Below are positions 1-6,152 of a stretch of 64,000 nucleotides of DNA, one piece after another. The first letter of the stretch is position 1. Each line of letters begins with the position of its first letter. Source of the DNA: Acidianus sp. HS-5 (lineage in GTDB: Archaea; Thermoproteota; Thermoprotei_A; Sulfolobales; Sulfolobaceae); assembly GCF_021655615.1 (NCBI RefSeq), contig NZ_AP025245.1, forward strand, positions 930,001 to 994,000, in the 5' to 3' direction. Below the pieces are notes generated by a model. The model was not told the DNA's origin, ran no database searches, and saw nothing but the letters and a program-made list of their open reading frames with translations. The position numbers and the translations under genes are program-made.

Positions 1-2
1 AT

Positions 3-338
3 CTTACAATGATTTTACTTACAGCATCCATGAGTATTATAGTGCTCTTACTACTTGGAGGATCTAGCAGGAATGTTCAAATTATAAACTTCGTTATAAC
101 CAGCTTTGGCATGATAGCATCATTCTCGTCATTATTCTTAAACTTCGGAGACTTATCATATCCATTATCTCTTATTCTAGGTATTCCTTACGTGCAATTG
201 GTAGCATCTGTAATGTTCTATGTATTTGGTTTGATACAAGAATCCATATTCTCTATATTAGCAACGCTACTCGTCTCAGTATTCTTGTTATTACTTGCGT
301 CCAGATTCCTCGACTCTGAAAGGCTATTATTAAAATAA
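3..338 (+). CDS. C-terminal part of a multi-pass membrane protein (5' truncated)
   Basis: The frame is open to the window edge, so this is probably the end of a longer gene; the first ATG is at position 9. The visible ~109 residues are almost wholly hydrophobic, with three or four membrane spans and a charged C-terminus (DSERLLLK). I see no motif that identifies a family; the tail of a permease such as an ABC-2 type transporter subunit would look like this, but that is a guess. A T-rich stretch and the start of a small Lrp-domain gene follow within 32 bases. Confidence 0.6.
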   Translation, partial: LTMILLTASMSIIVLLLLGGSSRNVQIINFVITSFGMIASFSSLFLNFGDLSYPLSLILGIPYVQLVASVMFYVFGLIQESIFSILATLLVSVFLLLLASRFLDSERLLLK

Positions 339-369
339 GATTTTTATTATCGCTTACTAAATATATATT

Positions 370-600
370 ATGGGAAATGTAAAAGCATATATCTTATTAA
401 TAACCAGTATAGGAAAAGAATTGGATGTTGTCAATGATGTGAAAAAATTAAATGGAGTAAGAGACGCAACACCCGTTTATGGAGAGTACGACGTCGTAAT
501 AGAAGTGGAAGCACCAGACTTAAACGAATTAAATAAGACAATTAATCAGATAAGGAGAAACTCCTCCATAATTAGAACAGTAACATTAATTTCAATGTAA
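370..600 (+). CDS. Stand-alone Lrp/AsnC ligand-binding (RAM) domain protein
   Basis: A 76-residue protein with the whole RAM fold of Lrp/AsnC regulators and no DNA-binding part. It opens with a beta strand (AYILLITSIGKE), has the typical V..V..L.GV....PVYGEYDVV core (the GEYD turn is the classic effector-site loop) and ends with I.T.TLISM. Such single-domain proteins form ring oligomers that bind amino acids or other small effectors and can pair with full-length Lrp proteins. A TATA-like stretch near 340-350 sits about 26 bases before the ATG, which suggests a leaderless transcript. The function is inferred from the fold only. Confidence 0.85.
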   Translation: MGNVKAYILLITSIGKELDVVNDVKKLNGVRDATPVYGEYDVVIEVEAPDLNELNKTINQIRRNSSIIRTVTLISM

Positions 601-630
601 TTTCAGTTTTTTATTAATTTTTTCCTCATT
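601..630 (+). terminator. T-rich transcription stop after the RAM-domain gene
   Basis: Two runs of six T (after CAG, and again after ATTAA) lie directly behind the stop codon at 600. Short oligo-T runs are the usual intrinsic stop signal of archaeal RNA polymerase. No hairpin is needed or seen on this strand. Confidence 0.5.
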
Positions 631-666
631 CTTCAGTTCGTCCCTGCCACATCACAAGTAAGCATT

Positions 667-727
667 AAGGGGACCCCTCCATGTTCATAAGTCCCCGGTA
701 CACGAGGACATTATCCCATGGACCCTT
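667..727 (-). ncRNA. Candidate structured RNA, long GC-rich hairpin
   Basis: A GC-rich island in an otherwise AT-rich gap. Read on the minus strand it folds into one long hairpin: AAGGG/CCCUU (727-723 with 671-667), UCCAUG/CAUGGA (722-717 with 683-678), a GG/GAA internal loop, AUAA/UUAU (714-711 with 690-687), a bulged U, then GUCCUCG/CGGGGAC (709-703 with 697-691) closed by a five-base loop. One pair in the top helix is G-U on this strand but C-A on the other, which favours minus-strand transcription. A weak TATA-like ATTAAAAC near 750-757 lies about 26 bases before 727. It could instead be a structured 3' UTR of the gene at 756-1070. No known RNA family is recognised. Confidence 0.4.
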
Positions 728-755
728 CTCATTAATATCTAATACAGAATAAGTT

Positions 756-1070
756 TTAATCGTTTTCCTCTCTTTCTTTAAGTTCTACTTCTTCTTCTCC
801 GATATCTTCATCTTCTATATTCTTTAACTTTCTAACGAGCTCGCCAACTATAGCGTCAAGCTGAGCTACTTTTGCCTCTAGGAAAGCAATGTTCTCCTCA
901 TATTCACTGCTTTTCCCTACATCTTCGTCTTCTTCTTTCTCCATACCCTGCCTAATATAGAACTTAACTAGATCAGTTATCTGTATTCCCATATCTTCAG
1001 CTTTCTTCCTAAGCTCTTCGTACATTCCTTCTGGAATCGATAAGTGTATAGTTGGCACTGTATTCTTCAC
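756..1070 (-). CDS. Ribbon-helix-helix protein with acidic coiled-coil tail
   Basis: A 104-residue protein. Residues ~6-45 fit a MetJ/Arc/CopG ribbon-helix-helix unit: a strand (TIHLSIPEGMYEEL), a helix (RKKAEDMG) and a second helix (ITDLVKFYIRQGME). Residues ~55-85 look like a short coiled coil, and the C-terminus is strongly acidic (EEEVELKEREEND). RHH dimers usually bind DNA through the strand; the acidic tail could modulate that or bind a partner. It is divergent from a second RHH gene at 1203, and the shared 130-base gap carries both promoters. Confidence 0.75.
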   Translation of the reverse strand: MKNTVPTIHLSIPEGMYEELRKKAEDMGIQITDLVKFYIRQGMEKEEDEDVGKSSEYEENIAFLEAKVAQLDAIVGELVRKLKNIEDEDIGEEEVELKEREEND

Positions 1071-1138
1071 TCAATAAAAATATATGGCAAACTTATATAT
1101 TAATCTTCCTCATGAAGTATCCCTCTTGAAGTAGTAAG

Positions 1139-1183
<45 letters not shown>

Positions 1184-1202
1184 GATATATATTAGATATA
1201 CG

Positions 1203-1379
1203 ATGAGAGTTGTAACATTTAAAGCAGAAGAAGATTTGTTAGAACTACTAGATAGGTATGCAATAAAATACGGATTAAATAGATCAGAAGCTATAAGAAA
1301 AGCAATAGAAAACCTAGTTAAAGATGAAGTAAATAAAGAGACTGTTCCGGTAGCCAGAGTAGAGAAAATTAGGTTGTGA
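1203..1379 (+). CDS. 58-residue ribbon-helix-helix (CopG-type) protein
   Basis: A short gene. It starts MRVVTFKAEEDLLELL and continues DRYAIKYGLNRSEAIRKAI, which is a textbook RHH domain: a DNA-contacting strand (VVTFKAEE), helix one (LLELLDRYAIKYG), the conserved turn LNRSEAIR and helix two. The last ~18 residues are a basic/polar tail. It is probably a small DNA-binding regulator acting as a dimer. The 3' end overlaps the convergent MBL-fold gene by 11 bases. AT-rich promoter elements lie upstream between 1158 and 1195. Confidence 0.8.
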   Translation: MRVVTFKAEEDLLELLDRYAIKYGLNRSEAIRKAIENLVKDEVNKETVPVARVEKIRL

Positions 1380-1989
1380 GAAGGTAAGCTACCTCTTTAT
1401 CTTCTATTTTCTCAATACATTTTTTGCCTTCAATTGTTTTCCAACCTAACTCTTTTATGAAATTATCTACGGGGTCTAAAGGCATTAAATGACCTTTAAC
1501 CCAATAATGCATTGGAATAACTGCTTGCGGATTAATATCCTTAACTAAGGATACCGCATCTTTATAATCAATTGTTATTAAACCGCCTACAGGAATAATG
1601 AGAACAGTCGGAGAAGAAATTTCTTTAATAAGATCTTCTTTAATTGGATATTCTCCTAAATCGCCTAAATGAACTATCACATTACCTTCGGGATCTTCTA
1701 TCTTATAAATAGCGGTCTCTCCTCTCCTCTTTCCTCTTTCCTTATCATGATAAGCCTTATAACCTGTTATCTTGTAGGTTTGATAATTCATATATCCGTA
1801 ATACCTCATTTTCATGTCATTATAAGTTAATATCTCGTAAGCATTATGATCGTAATGATCATGAGTAATTAAAACAAGATCTACTTTATCTAAATTAGGC
1901 TTAGGTAAACCTATACTGCCTCCATCATGAGGATCTATAACAATTTTTTTATCGATCAAAAACATTGAATGGCCAAAATATTCAATCAT
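1369..1989 (-). CDS. MBL-fold metal-dependent hydrolase (UPF0173-like)
   Basis: A 206-residue metallo-beta-lactamase fold protein. The metal motif THDHYDH is at ~42-48, followed by further ligands in HLGDLGE (~107-113) and PMHYW (~159-163). The N-terminus (MIEYFGHSMFLI) and VIDPHDGG match the UPF0173/UlaG-like branch, whose members hydrolyse cyclic phosphoesters or lactones; the substrate here is unknown. It is compact, with no extra domain. It lies downstream of the isopropylmalate-synthase-family gene with a 14-base gap, so the two may be co-transcribed. Confidence 0.85.
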   Translation of the reverse strand: MIEYFGHSMFLIDKKIVIDPHDGGSIGLPKPNLDKVDLVLITHDHYDHNAYEILTYNDMKMRYYGYMNYQTYKITGYKAYHDKERGKRRGETAIYKIEDPEGNVIVHLGDLGEYPIKEDLIKEISSPTVLIIPVGGLITIDYKDAVSLVKDINPQAVIPMHYWVKGHLMPLDPVDNFIKELGWKTIEGKKCIEKIEDKEVAYLLTT

Positions 1990-2003
1990 AAAAAGAAATT
2001 ATT

Positions 2004-3122
2004 TTACGAGTTCAAAAGCTTGATTGCAATGTTCCTTGCATCTTCAGCAGTTATCTTTTCTCCAGATTCGGCTTTCTTCTTAATCTCCATTAAAACCATT
2101 TTCAATTTATCATCATCTAAATAAATTCCTTGGTCTTCTAAGATTTTCTTCAATCCATGAATACCACTATGCTTTCCTAAAGCTAATCTTCTGAAATTAC
2201 CTACTTCTTCAGGAGATATTGGCTCATAAGTTACTGGATTTTCTATAACTCCATGCACATGAATTCCTGCTTCATGCCCGAAGGCATTCTCTCCAACTAT
2301 TGCTTTAAAGTAAGGTATTGGCATTCCGCTTAATTCCGAAACAAGTCTACTTGTTTCATATAGTAACCACGTTTTTATATTCAAATCATAATGCATTAAT
2401 TTCTTTAAAGCCATTACTACCTCCTCCAATGAAGCATTTCCTGCTCTTTCTCCTATACCGTTCACTGTTACGTGAACTTGCCTAGCTCCAGCTGCCACTC
2501 CTGCTATGGAATTTGCCGTAGCTAATCCGAAATCGTTATGACAGTGAACACTTACTATCTTATCGTCAGTTACACTAGTAACTTTCTTAATTAGGTCATA
2601 GAAAGTGAACGGAGTCATCACTCCTACTGTGTCTGGAATGTTTATTCTATCTGCACCGGCTTGTATAGCAGTCTTTATTGCTGTCAGCAGGAAATCCTCG
2701 TCAGATCTAGTGGCATCTTCTGGACTAAATTCCACTATTAAGCCATGAGATTTTGCATAACTTACGTTCTCATAAATTTTATCTAAAACCTCCTCTCTTG
2801 TCATTTTTAGTTTATACTTCATGTGAATTTCCGAAGTAGCTATAAACACATGAATGCTAGAAAGCCCTGCTTCTATTACTTTGTCTATATCGTTCTTATT
2901 AGCTCTGGCTAAACCAATAACTTCTGTTTTATCTCCCGCTTCTTCTAAAATCTTCTTAGTTGCTATAAAGTCTCCTTCTGAAGAAGCAGGAAATCCTGCT
3001 TCTATAACATCTACACCTAATTTAACTAGCTGGCCGGCTATCTTTACTTTTTGCTCAACAGTAAAATCTATTCCTGGAGCTTGTTCTCCATCTCTTAACG
3101 TGGTATCCAGTATCCTTACCCT
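2004..3122 (-). CDS. leuA: 2-isopropylmalate/homocitrate synthase family enzyme, start codon missing
   Basis: Condenses acetyl-CoA with a 2-oxoacid (2-oxoisovalerate for leucine synthesis in the closest-looking family). Signatures are RILDTTLRDGEQ, GFPASS, HCHNDFG (metal ligands) and GNASLEEV; the C-terminus is a short helical extension without the leucine-feedback domain. The core frame runs from an in-frame stop at 3171-3173 with no ATG, GTG or TTG until position 2849, deep inside the barrel. Relatives usually begin MVRILDTT; here AGG (3120-3122) sits where ATG would be. An ATG at 3137-3139 exists in another frame but reaches a stop after five codons. I give the end at the presumed start; a sequencing error, a mutated start or non-standard initiation are all possible. 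The substrate (isopropylmalate, citramalate or homocitrate) is not settled by sequence. Confidence 0.85.
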   Translation of the reverse strand, partial: RVRILDTTLRDGEQAPGIDFTVEQKVKIAGQLVKLGVDVIEAGFPASSEGDFIATKKILEEAGDKTEVIGLARANKNDIDKVIEAGLSSIHVFIATSEIHMKYKLKMTREEVLDKIYENVSYAKSHGLIVEFSPEDATRSDEDFLLTAIKTAIQAGADRINIPDTVGVMTPFTFYDLIKKVTSVTDDKIVSVHCHNDFGLATANSIAGVAAGARQVHVTVNGIGERAGNASLEEVVMALKKLMHYDLNIKTWLLYETSRLVSELSGMPIPYFKAIVGENAFGHEAGIHVHGVIENPVTYEPISPEEVGNFRRLALGKHSGIHGLKKILEDQGIYLDDDKLKMVLMEIKKKAESGEKITAEDARNIAIKLLNS

Positions 3123-3179
3123 ATTCGAGAATACGCATCCCTTGCACCAATTTATAAATCTACTTAAATTTTATAAGCT

Positions 3180-3803
3180 TTACTGTAAAACCTCATTTAC
3201 AATATTTTTTGCAATTTTTAATTTCTCCCTCTTTATCCATGAAATGGGCACATCTGCACCATACCAAGGTTTAGAAAATTTTCCGATATAGTCAGAATCA
3301 AAATCCATAGCATAAAGTAAAATTTTCTCTGGATTAAATTTTTTTGCAAGAATAACGGCCCTATCTCCGTCAGTAAACCCGCCAAATAATTTTAGTCTAC
3401 CAAAGGGCATAACTTGACACGTGCCTATTACATATTTCATTTCCTTAACCTTACCTAACCTTGTAATGTTATCTCCATGAGCTAAAACTACGTATACTGT
3501 TTTATCAGGAAAAATCTCAATTCCATCAAGATCAGTTACCACAATATCAGGAATAACGCCCTTACTTACTAAGTAATTTGTAGCACCATCAGCAGAAATT
3601 ATTACATCAGCATCTATTTCCTTAATCTTAGTTAAGCTAGGACCTGCACCGACTATTGCGACTTTTTTACCTCTTATCTCATCAAGAAGGTAAGTATAAT
3701 CTTCGGTAATAGTCTGGTTAAGTAAAGATGCTGAATAGTAATCCTTAGCATAAGAAAACCTTAACCACTCCCTTATCTTAGAGTAAAAAGAGATCCATTT
3801 CAT
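3180..3803 (-). CDS. mptE: Archaeal 6-hydroxymethyl-dihydropterin pyrophosphokinase (MptE-like, DUF115)
   Basis: A 207-residue protein of the DUF115 group, which in archaea makes 6-hydroxymethyl-7,8-dihydropterin pyrophosphate, the activated pterin for methanopterin/folate-like cofactors. Visible motifs are VAIVGAGPSL (~49-58), ISADGATNYLVSKGVIPDIVVTDLDG split over ~69-94, AHGDN (~108) and FTDGDRAV (~143). These match the nucleotide/pterin binding pattern of MptE. It is the last gene of a tightly overlapping four-gene set (ATG overlap of 4 bases with the TusA-like gene) and near a PTPS and a dihydropteroate-synthase-like gene, which supports the pterin role. Confidence 0.8.
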   Translation of the reverse strand: MKWISFYSKIREWLRFSYAKDYYSASLLNQTITEDYTYLLDEIRGKKVAIVGAGPSLTKIKEIDADVIISADGATNYLVSKGVIPDIVVTDLDGIEIFPDKTVYVVLAHGDNITRLGKVKEMKYVIGTCQVMPFGRLKLFGGFTDGDRAVILAKKFNPEKILLYAMDFDSDYIGKFSKPWYGADVPISWIKREKLKIAKNIVNEVLQ

Positions 3804-3997
3804 TGAATCTTGAAATATACTATTCCACCTTCATTCTTTATTATTTGCAAAGGATATCTTTTCTTTATATCTTGGAAGAAGGGATTATCAGAAGATATCT
3901 TAAAAATTATACTATCTTTTTTGTACATAAGATATTCTATTGCATCTAATGGATTAAATGAACATTGGTCTGAATCTAAATCAACTATGGAACTCAT
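3800..3997 (-). CDS. Small TusA/SirA-like protein
   Basis: A 65-residue protein if it starts at the ATG at 3995-3997; an in-frame ATG at 4021 would add eight residues and a longer overlap. The pattern VDLDSDQCSFNPLDAIEYL...DNPFFQDIKK...GIVYFKI follows the TusA fold: a D-L start strand, a single Cys where the CPxP sulfur-carrier motif sits (here CSFNP), an amphipathic helix, a D-[DN]-P turn and a final F-x-I strand. The Cys is kept, so sulfur or persulfide carriage is possible. It lies between the HEPN-like and MptE genes. The family call is pattern-based and tentative. Confidence 0.55.
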   Translation of the reverse strand: MSSIVDLDSDQCSFNPLDAIEYLMYKKDSIIFKISSDNPFFQDIKKRYPLQIIKNEGGIVYFKIQ

Positions 3998-4397
3998 CAA
4001 AGACTTCTTGCACTTTGTCAAATATTTTGGTTACTCTATCTAAAACTGCCTTTACTTCTGCATTCCTCACTACAACGCTAGGAGATTTTAACGAAGATTC
4101 ATCTACAAAGTTAGTAACATCTAACTGCTTATCTAAGTCTTGAACGTCTTTAATTAATGATTTTAACGAAGAGTCAAGTTCTCTAGTTTCATCTAAATAT
4201 GATAATGCGCTAACTGAATCTCCGTCAACGGCGTATATTCCGTACAAAGATAACACAACGCTCGCTAAATTGTTTAGTGTTTCGTCCAATCTGACTAGAG
4301 TGTAATATAAGTCGCCTTCATTATAAGCCTCTGTAGCCTCTTTTAACGTCCTAGTACCGCGTAATAAGAATTCCGAGGCTAATTCGCTGGTGTTCAT
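3981..4397 (-). CDS. Helical HEPN-like protein
   Basis: A 138-residue all-helical protein. The first half (LASEFLLRGTRTLKEATEAY, then LYYTLVRLDETLNNLASVVL) has the heptad spacing of HEPN four-helix proteins, which often pair with minimal nucleotidyltransferases. I do not see the R-x4-6-H motif of the RNase-active HEPN toxins, so catalysis is doubtful. The gene overlaps the upstream nucleotidyltransferase-like gene by four bases (ATGA) and the next gene by 17, so the three are translationally coupled. The function is unknown. Confidence 0.6.
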   Translation of the reverse strand: MNTSELASEFLLRGTRTLKEATEAYNEGDLYYTLVRLDETLNNLASVVLSLYGIYAVDGDSVSALSYLDETRELDSSLKSLIKDVQDLDKQLDVTNFVDESSLKSPSVVVRNAEVKAVLDRVTKIFDKVQEVFDEFHS

Positions 4398-4825
4398 ATT
4401 TCTACCACCTCCCCTTTCTTCACTTTACCTAAATCTAAAATCTTCCTATTATAATCTTCAAATATTTTCACATTAGATTTGAGTAAATTCGAAATAAATC
4501 CTTGTGGATCATAAAGAACATAGCCTTTATGAAGAATATAAACTATCTTAGGTATATTGTAAGTTAATTCATTAGGTGAAATTATTATCCCTTGCAATCT
4601 AGGAGCCTTGTGATTTTCTATCACGAACTTTTTGAATTCTTCCGTCTTTCTTAGTCTATTATAGAAGAAATTATAAATCTCGCCCCTGGCAAATAAAGAA
4701 ATCTTATCAACGCCTTCTAGTACTATCAAAATTGCATTATAGTTTTGTTCATAAAGTAAGCCTTTTAATTTATCACCGTACCAATTAAGTATATCTAAGG
4801 AAATATTCTCAACTAACTTTAGCAT
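4394..4825 (-). CDS. Degenerate nucleotidyltransferase-like protein
   Basis: A 143-residue protein. The C-terminal half (PKIVYILHKGYVLYDPQGF, then LLKSNVKIFEDYNRKIL) resembles the end of MNT/KNTase-type minimal nucleotidyltransferases. The usual GSxARG...DxD catalytic signature is not visible: the corresponding area reads AILIVLEGVDKISLFARGE. It is the first gene of an overlapping set with the HEPN-like, TusA-like and MptE genes. Taken with the HEPN-like partner, it looks like an MNT/HEPN pair that lost its toxin chemistry. The assignment rests on weak resemblance. Confidence 0.5.
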   Translation of the reverse strand: MLKLVENISLDILNWYGDKLKGLLYEQNYNAILIVLEGVDKISLFARGEIYNFFYNRLRKTEEFKKFVIENHKAPRLQGIIISPNELTYNIPKIVYILHKGYVLYDPQGFISNLLKSNVKIFEDYNRKILDLGKVKKGEVVEI

Positions 4826-4859
4826 ACCATTTTAATATTAAGTAAATGTAAATAAAGTT

Positions 4860-5357
4860 GTGGATGTTACAAAAGAATACCTTAATATTAAACCCAGTAA
4901 GAAACTCAGAATTTTAAATATTGAAATACCTTGCGATACAGAATGCCTAAAGAACTCCAATTTTAAGGAGCTTTTAAATAATGAATTCTTTAAGGAACAG
5001 TTAGAAATACTTGATAGTCTAGAAAATTTGATAAATGACAATATAAATACATTACTTCAAGAGCTTGAATTCAGGTTTTCAAAGTATTCAGTAAATTTAG
5101 AAGATCTCGCTTATACAGTCTATAAAATTATAGAAGAAGGAGGAAACGTTATAGTTGGCAGTAATAACATAATCTTTGAGGAAAAGATTATTGCAAAAAG
5201 TACAGAATTTAACTCGCTTTATGAGATATCTAAGCTAATAGACGAAATAAGAAACGATGAAAATATAAGATCCCTTTGTGATGAGATTAAATATCTTACA
5301 GAATCATTATGGGAGCACTTCAATAAAAATCTTAGGAGGGCTTTAAATGAAAGTTAA
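4860..5357 (+). CDS. Uncharacterised protein upstream of and coupled to PTPS
   Basis: A 165-residue acidic, helix-rich protein starting at GTG (4860). I recognise no family. It has two Cys in the segment IPCDTECLKN (~24-33), a long helical stretch (LEILDSLENLINDNINTLL) and a C-terminal helix with a Cys (RSLCDEIKYLTESLWEHF). The end overlaps the PTPS gene by 11 bases, so it is translated with that enzyme and may serve the same pathway. It is divergent from the nucleotidyltransferase-like gene; the 34-base gap is very AT-rich. Confidence 0.65.
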   Translation: MDVTKEYLNIKPSKKLRILNIEIPCDTECLKNSNFKELLNNEFFKEQLEILDSLENLINDNINTLLQELEFRFSKYSVNLEDLAYTVYKIIEEGGNVIVGSNNIIFEEKIIAKSTEFNSLYEISKLIDEIRNDENIRSLCDEIKYLTESLWEHFNKNLRRALNES

Positions 5358-5757
5358 AGTAGGAATTGAGGGATTTACAATAGATTCAGCACATTATACT
5401 TTATCATCCCCAGAAGATTCTCAATTACATGGACATACTTACGTAATAAATGTAGAAATTGAAGGCGAAATTAATCCAACTAACGGATTTGTAATGGATT
5501 TTAATAAATTAAAAGGAGAAATTGGGAAAATAATTAAAGAATGGGATCACAAACTAATAGTCCCAAAAAAGGATCTAGAAAAAATATCGATATCAGGTCC
5601 TTTCAGGAACGAGATTAAAATTATCGAAGAAGATTATCCTACTGCAGAATACATAGGCTTTGAATTAGCTAAAGAAATATATAATAGAATAAATATGCCA
5701 GTAAAATTAAAAATTTATGAAGGAAAAGATTCTTACTCAATAATAGAGTATCCTTAA
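5347..5757 (+). CDS. 6-pyruvoyl-tetrahydropterin synthase/QueD family enzyme
   Basis: A 136-residue T-fold protein. Zinc ligands are in SAHY (His ~16) and HGH (~29 and ~31), with the family end motif (V.L.IYEGKDSYSIIEY). The Cys that normally precedes HGH is absent: the segment reads SPEDSQLHGH, with acidic residues in its place. PTPS-III type enzymes that also lack this Cys cleave dihydroneopterin triphosphate to 6-hydroxymethyl-dihydropterin, the substrate of MptE, which is encoded close by. So a role in an archaeal pterin cofactor is more likely than queuosine; that step is inference from context and the missing Cys. Confidence 0.85.
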   Translation: MKVKVGIEGFTIDSAHYTLSSPEDSQLHGHTYVINVEIEGEINPTNGFVMDFNKLKGEIGKIIKEWDHKLIVPKKDLEKISISGPFRNEIKIIEEDYPTAEYIGFELAKEIYNRINMPVKLKIYEGKDSYSIIEYP

Positions 5758-6152
5758 TCAACAATGAATCTAAGACCTATATTATCTATTGGACTGCATT
5801 CCATATATTTCCTCAGCTTGGAAAAGCAATATGTATTACTATCAAACTTAAAGCAAGTAAATTCCGTTTTCAATCCGTCATAAAATTTTTCTAAATCAAA
5901 TTCTTCACCTTTCTCTCCTTGACACAAATATCCATCAAACTCTACTCTTAACAACACGGACTTTCTTAAGAATACGAAAATCCCTCCAAAAAGTTGAGGA
6001 TAGCATAAAAGCTTATCTTTACACTCACTAATTCTCATCGTAGATTTTAGGATATTGATAACCTCGTCCTCTGTCTTTGTAGGTAAAACTGATACCGAGA
6101 TTGTATATTTCCCACTGTGTAAATAGATAACTTTTGGAACTGAGATAATCAT
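5754..6152 (-). CDS. Uncharacterised protein coupled to the DHPS-like gene
   Basis: A 132-residue protein with alternating strands and helices and six Cys (CKDKLLCYPQ, YLCQGE, FTCFKF, YCFSK, MECSP). I do not recognise a family. Its start overlaps the stop of the dihydropteroate-synthase-like gene by one base, so it is in that operon and may contribute to the same pterin step. It converges on the PTPS gene with a four-base overlap of the stop regions. The Cys content could mean a metal site, but their spacing is irregular. Confidence 0.6.
   Translation of the reverse strand: MIISVPKVIYLHSGKYTISVSVLPTKTEDEVINILKSTMRISECKDKLLCYPQLFGGIFVFLRKSVLLRVEFDGYLCQGEKGEEFDLEKFYDGLKTEFTCFKFDSNTYCFSKLRKYMECSPIDNIGLRFIVD

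Noticed and set aside
660..702. H/ACA-type guide RNA on the plus strand (GGGGAC/GTCCCC stem followed by ACA)
   Set aside because: The loop is only 16 bases, too small for a pseudouridylation pocket, and the longer fold and wobble pattern favour the minus strand.
2854..3291. A 145-codon plus-strand frame
   Set aside because: It is antisense to the conserved first third of the isopropylmalate-synthase-family gene, whose DTTLRDGEQ and GFPASS motifs read clearly on the minus strand.
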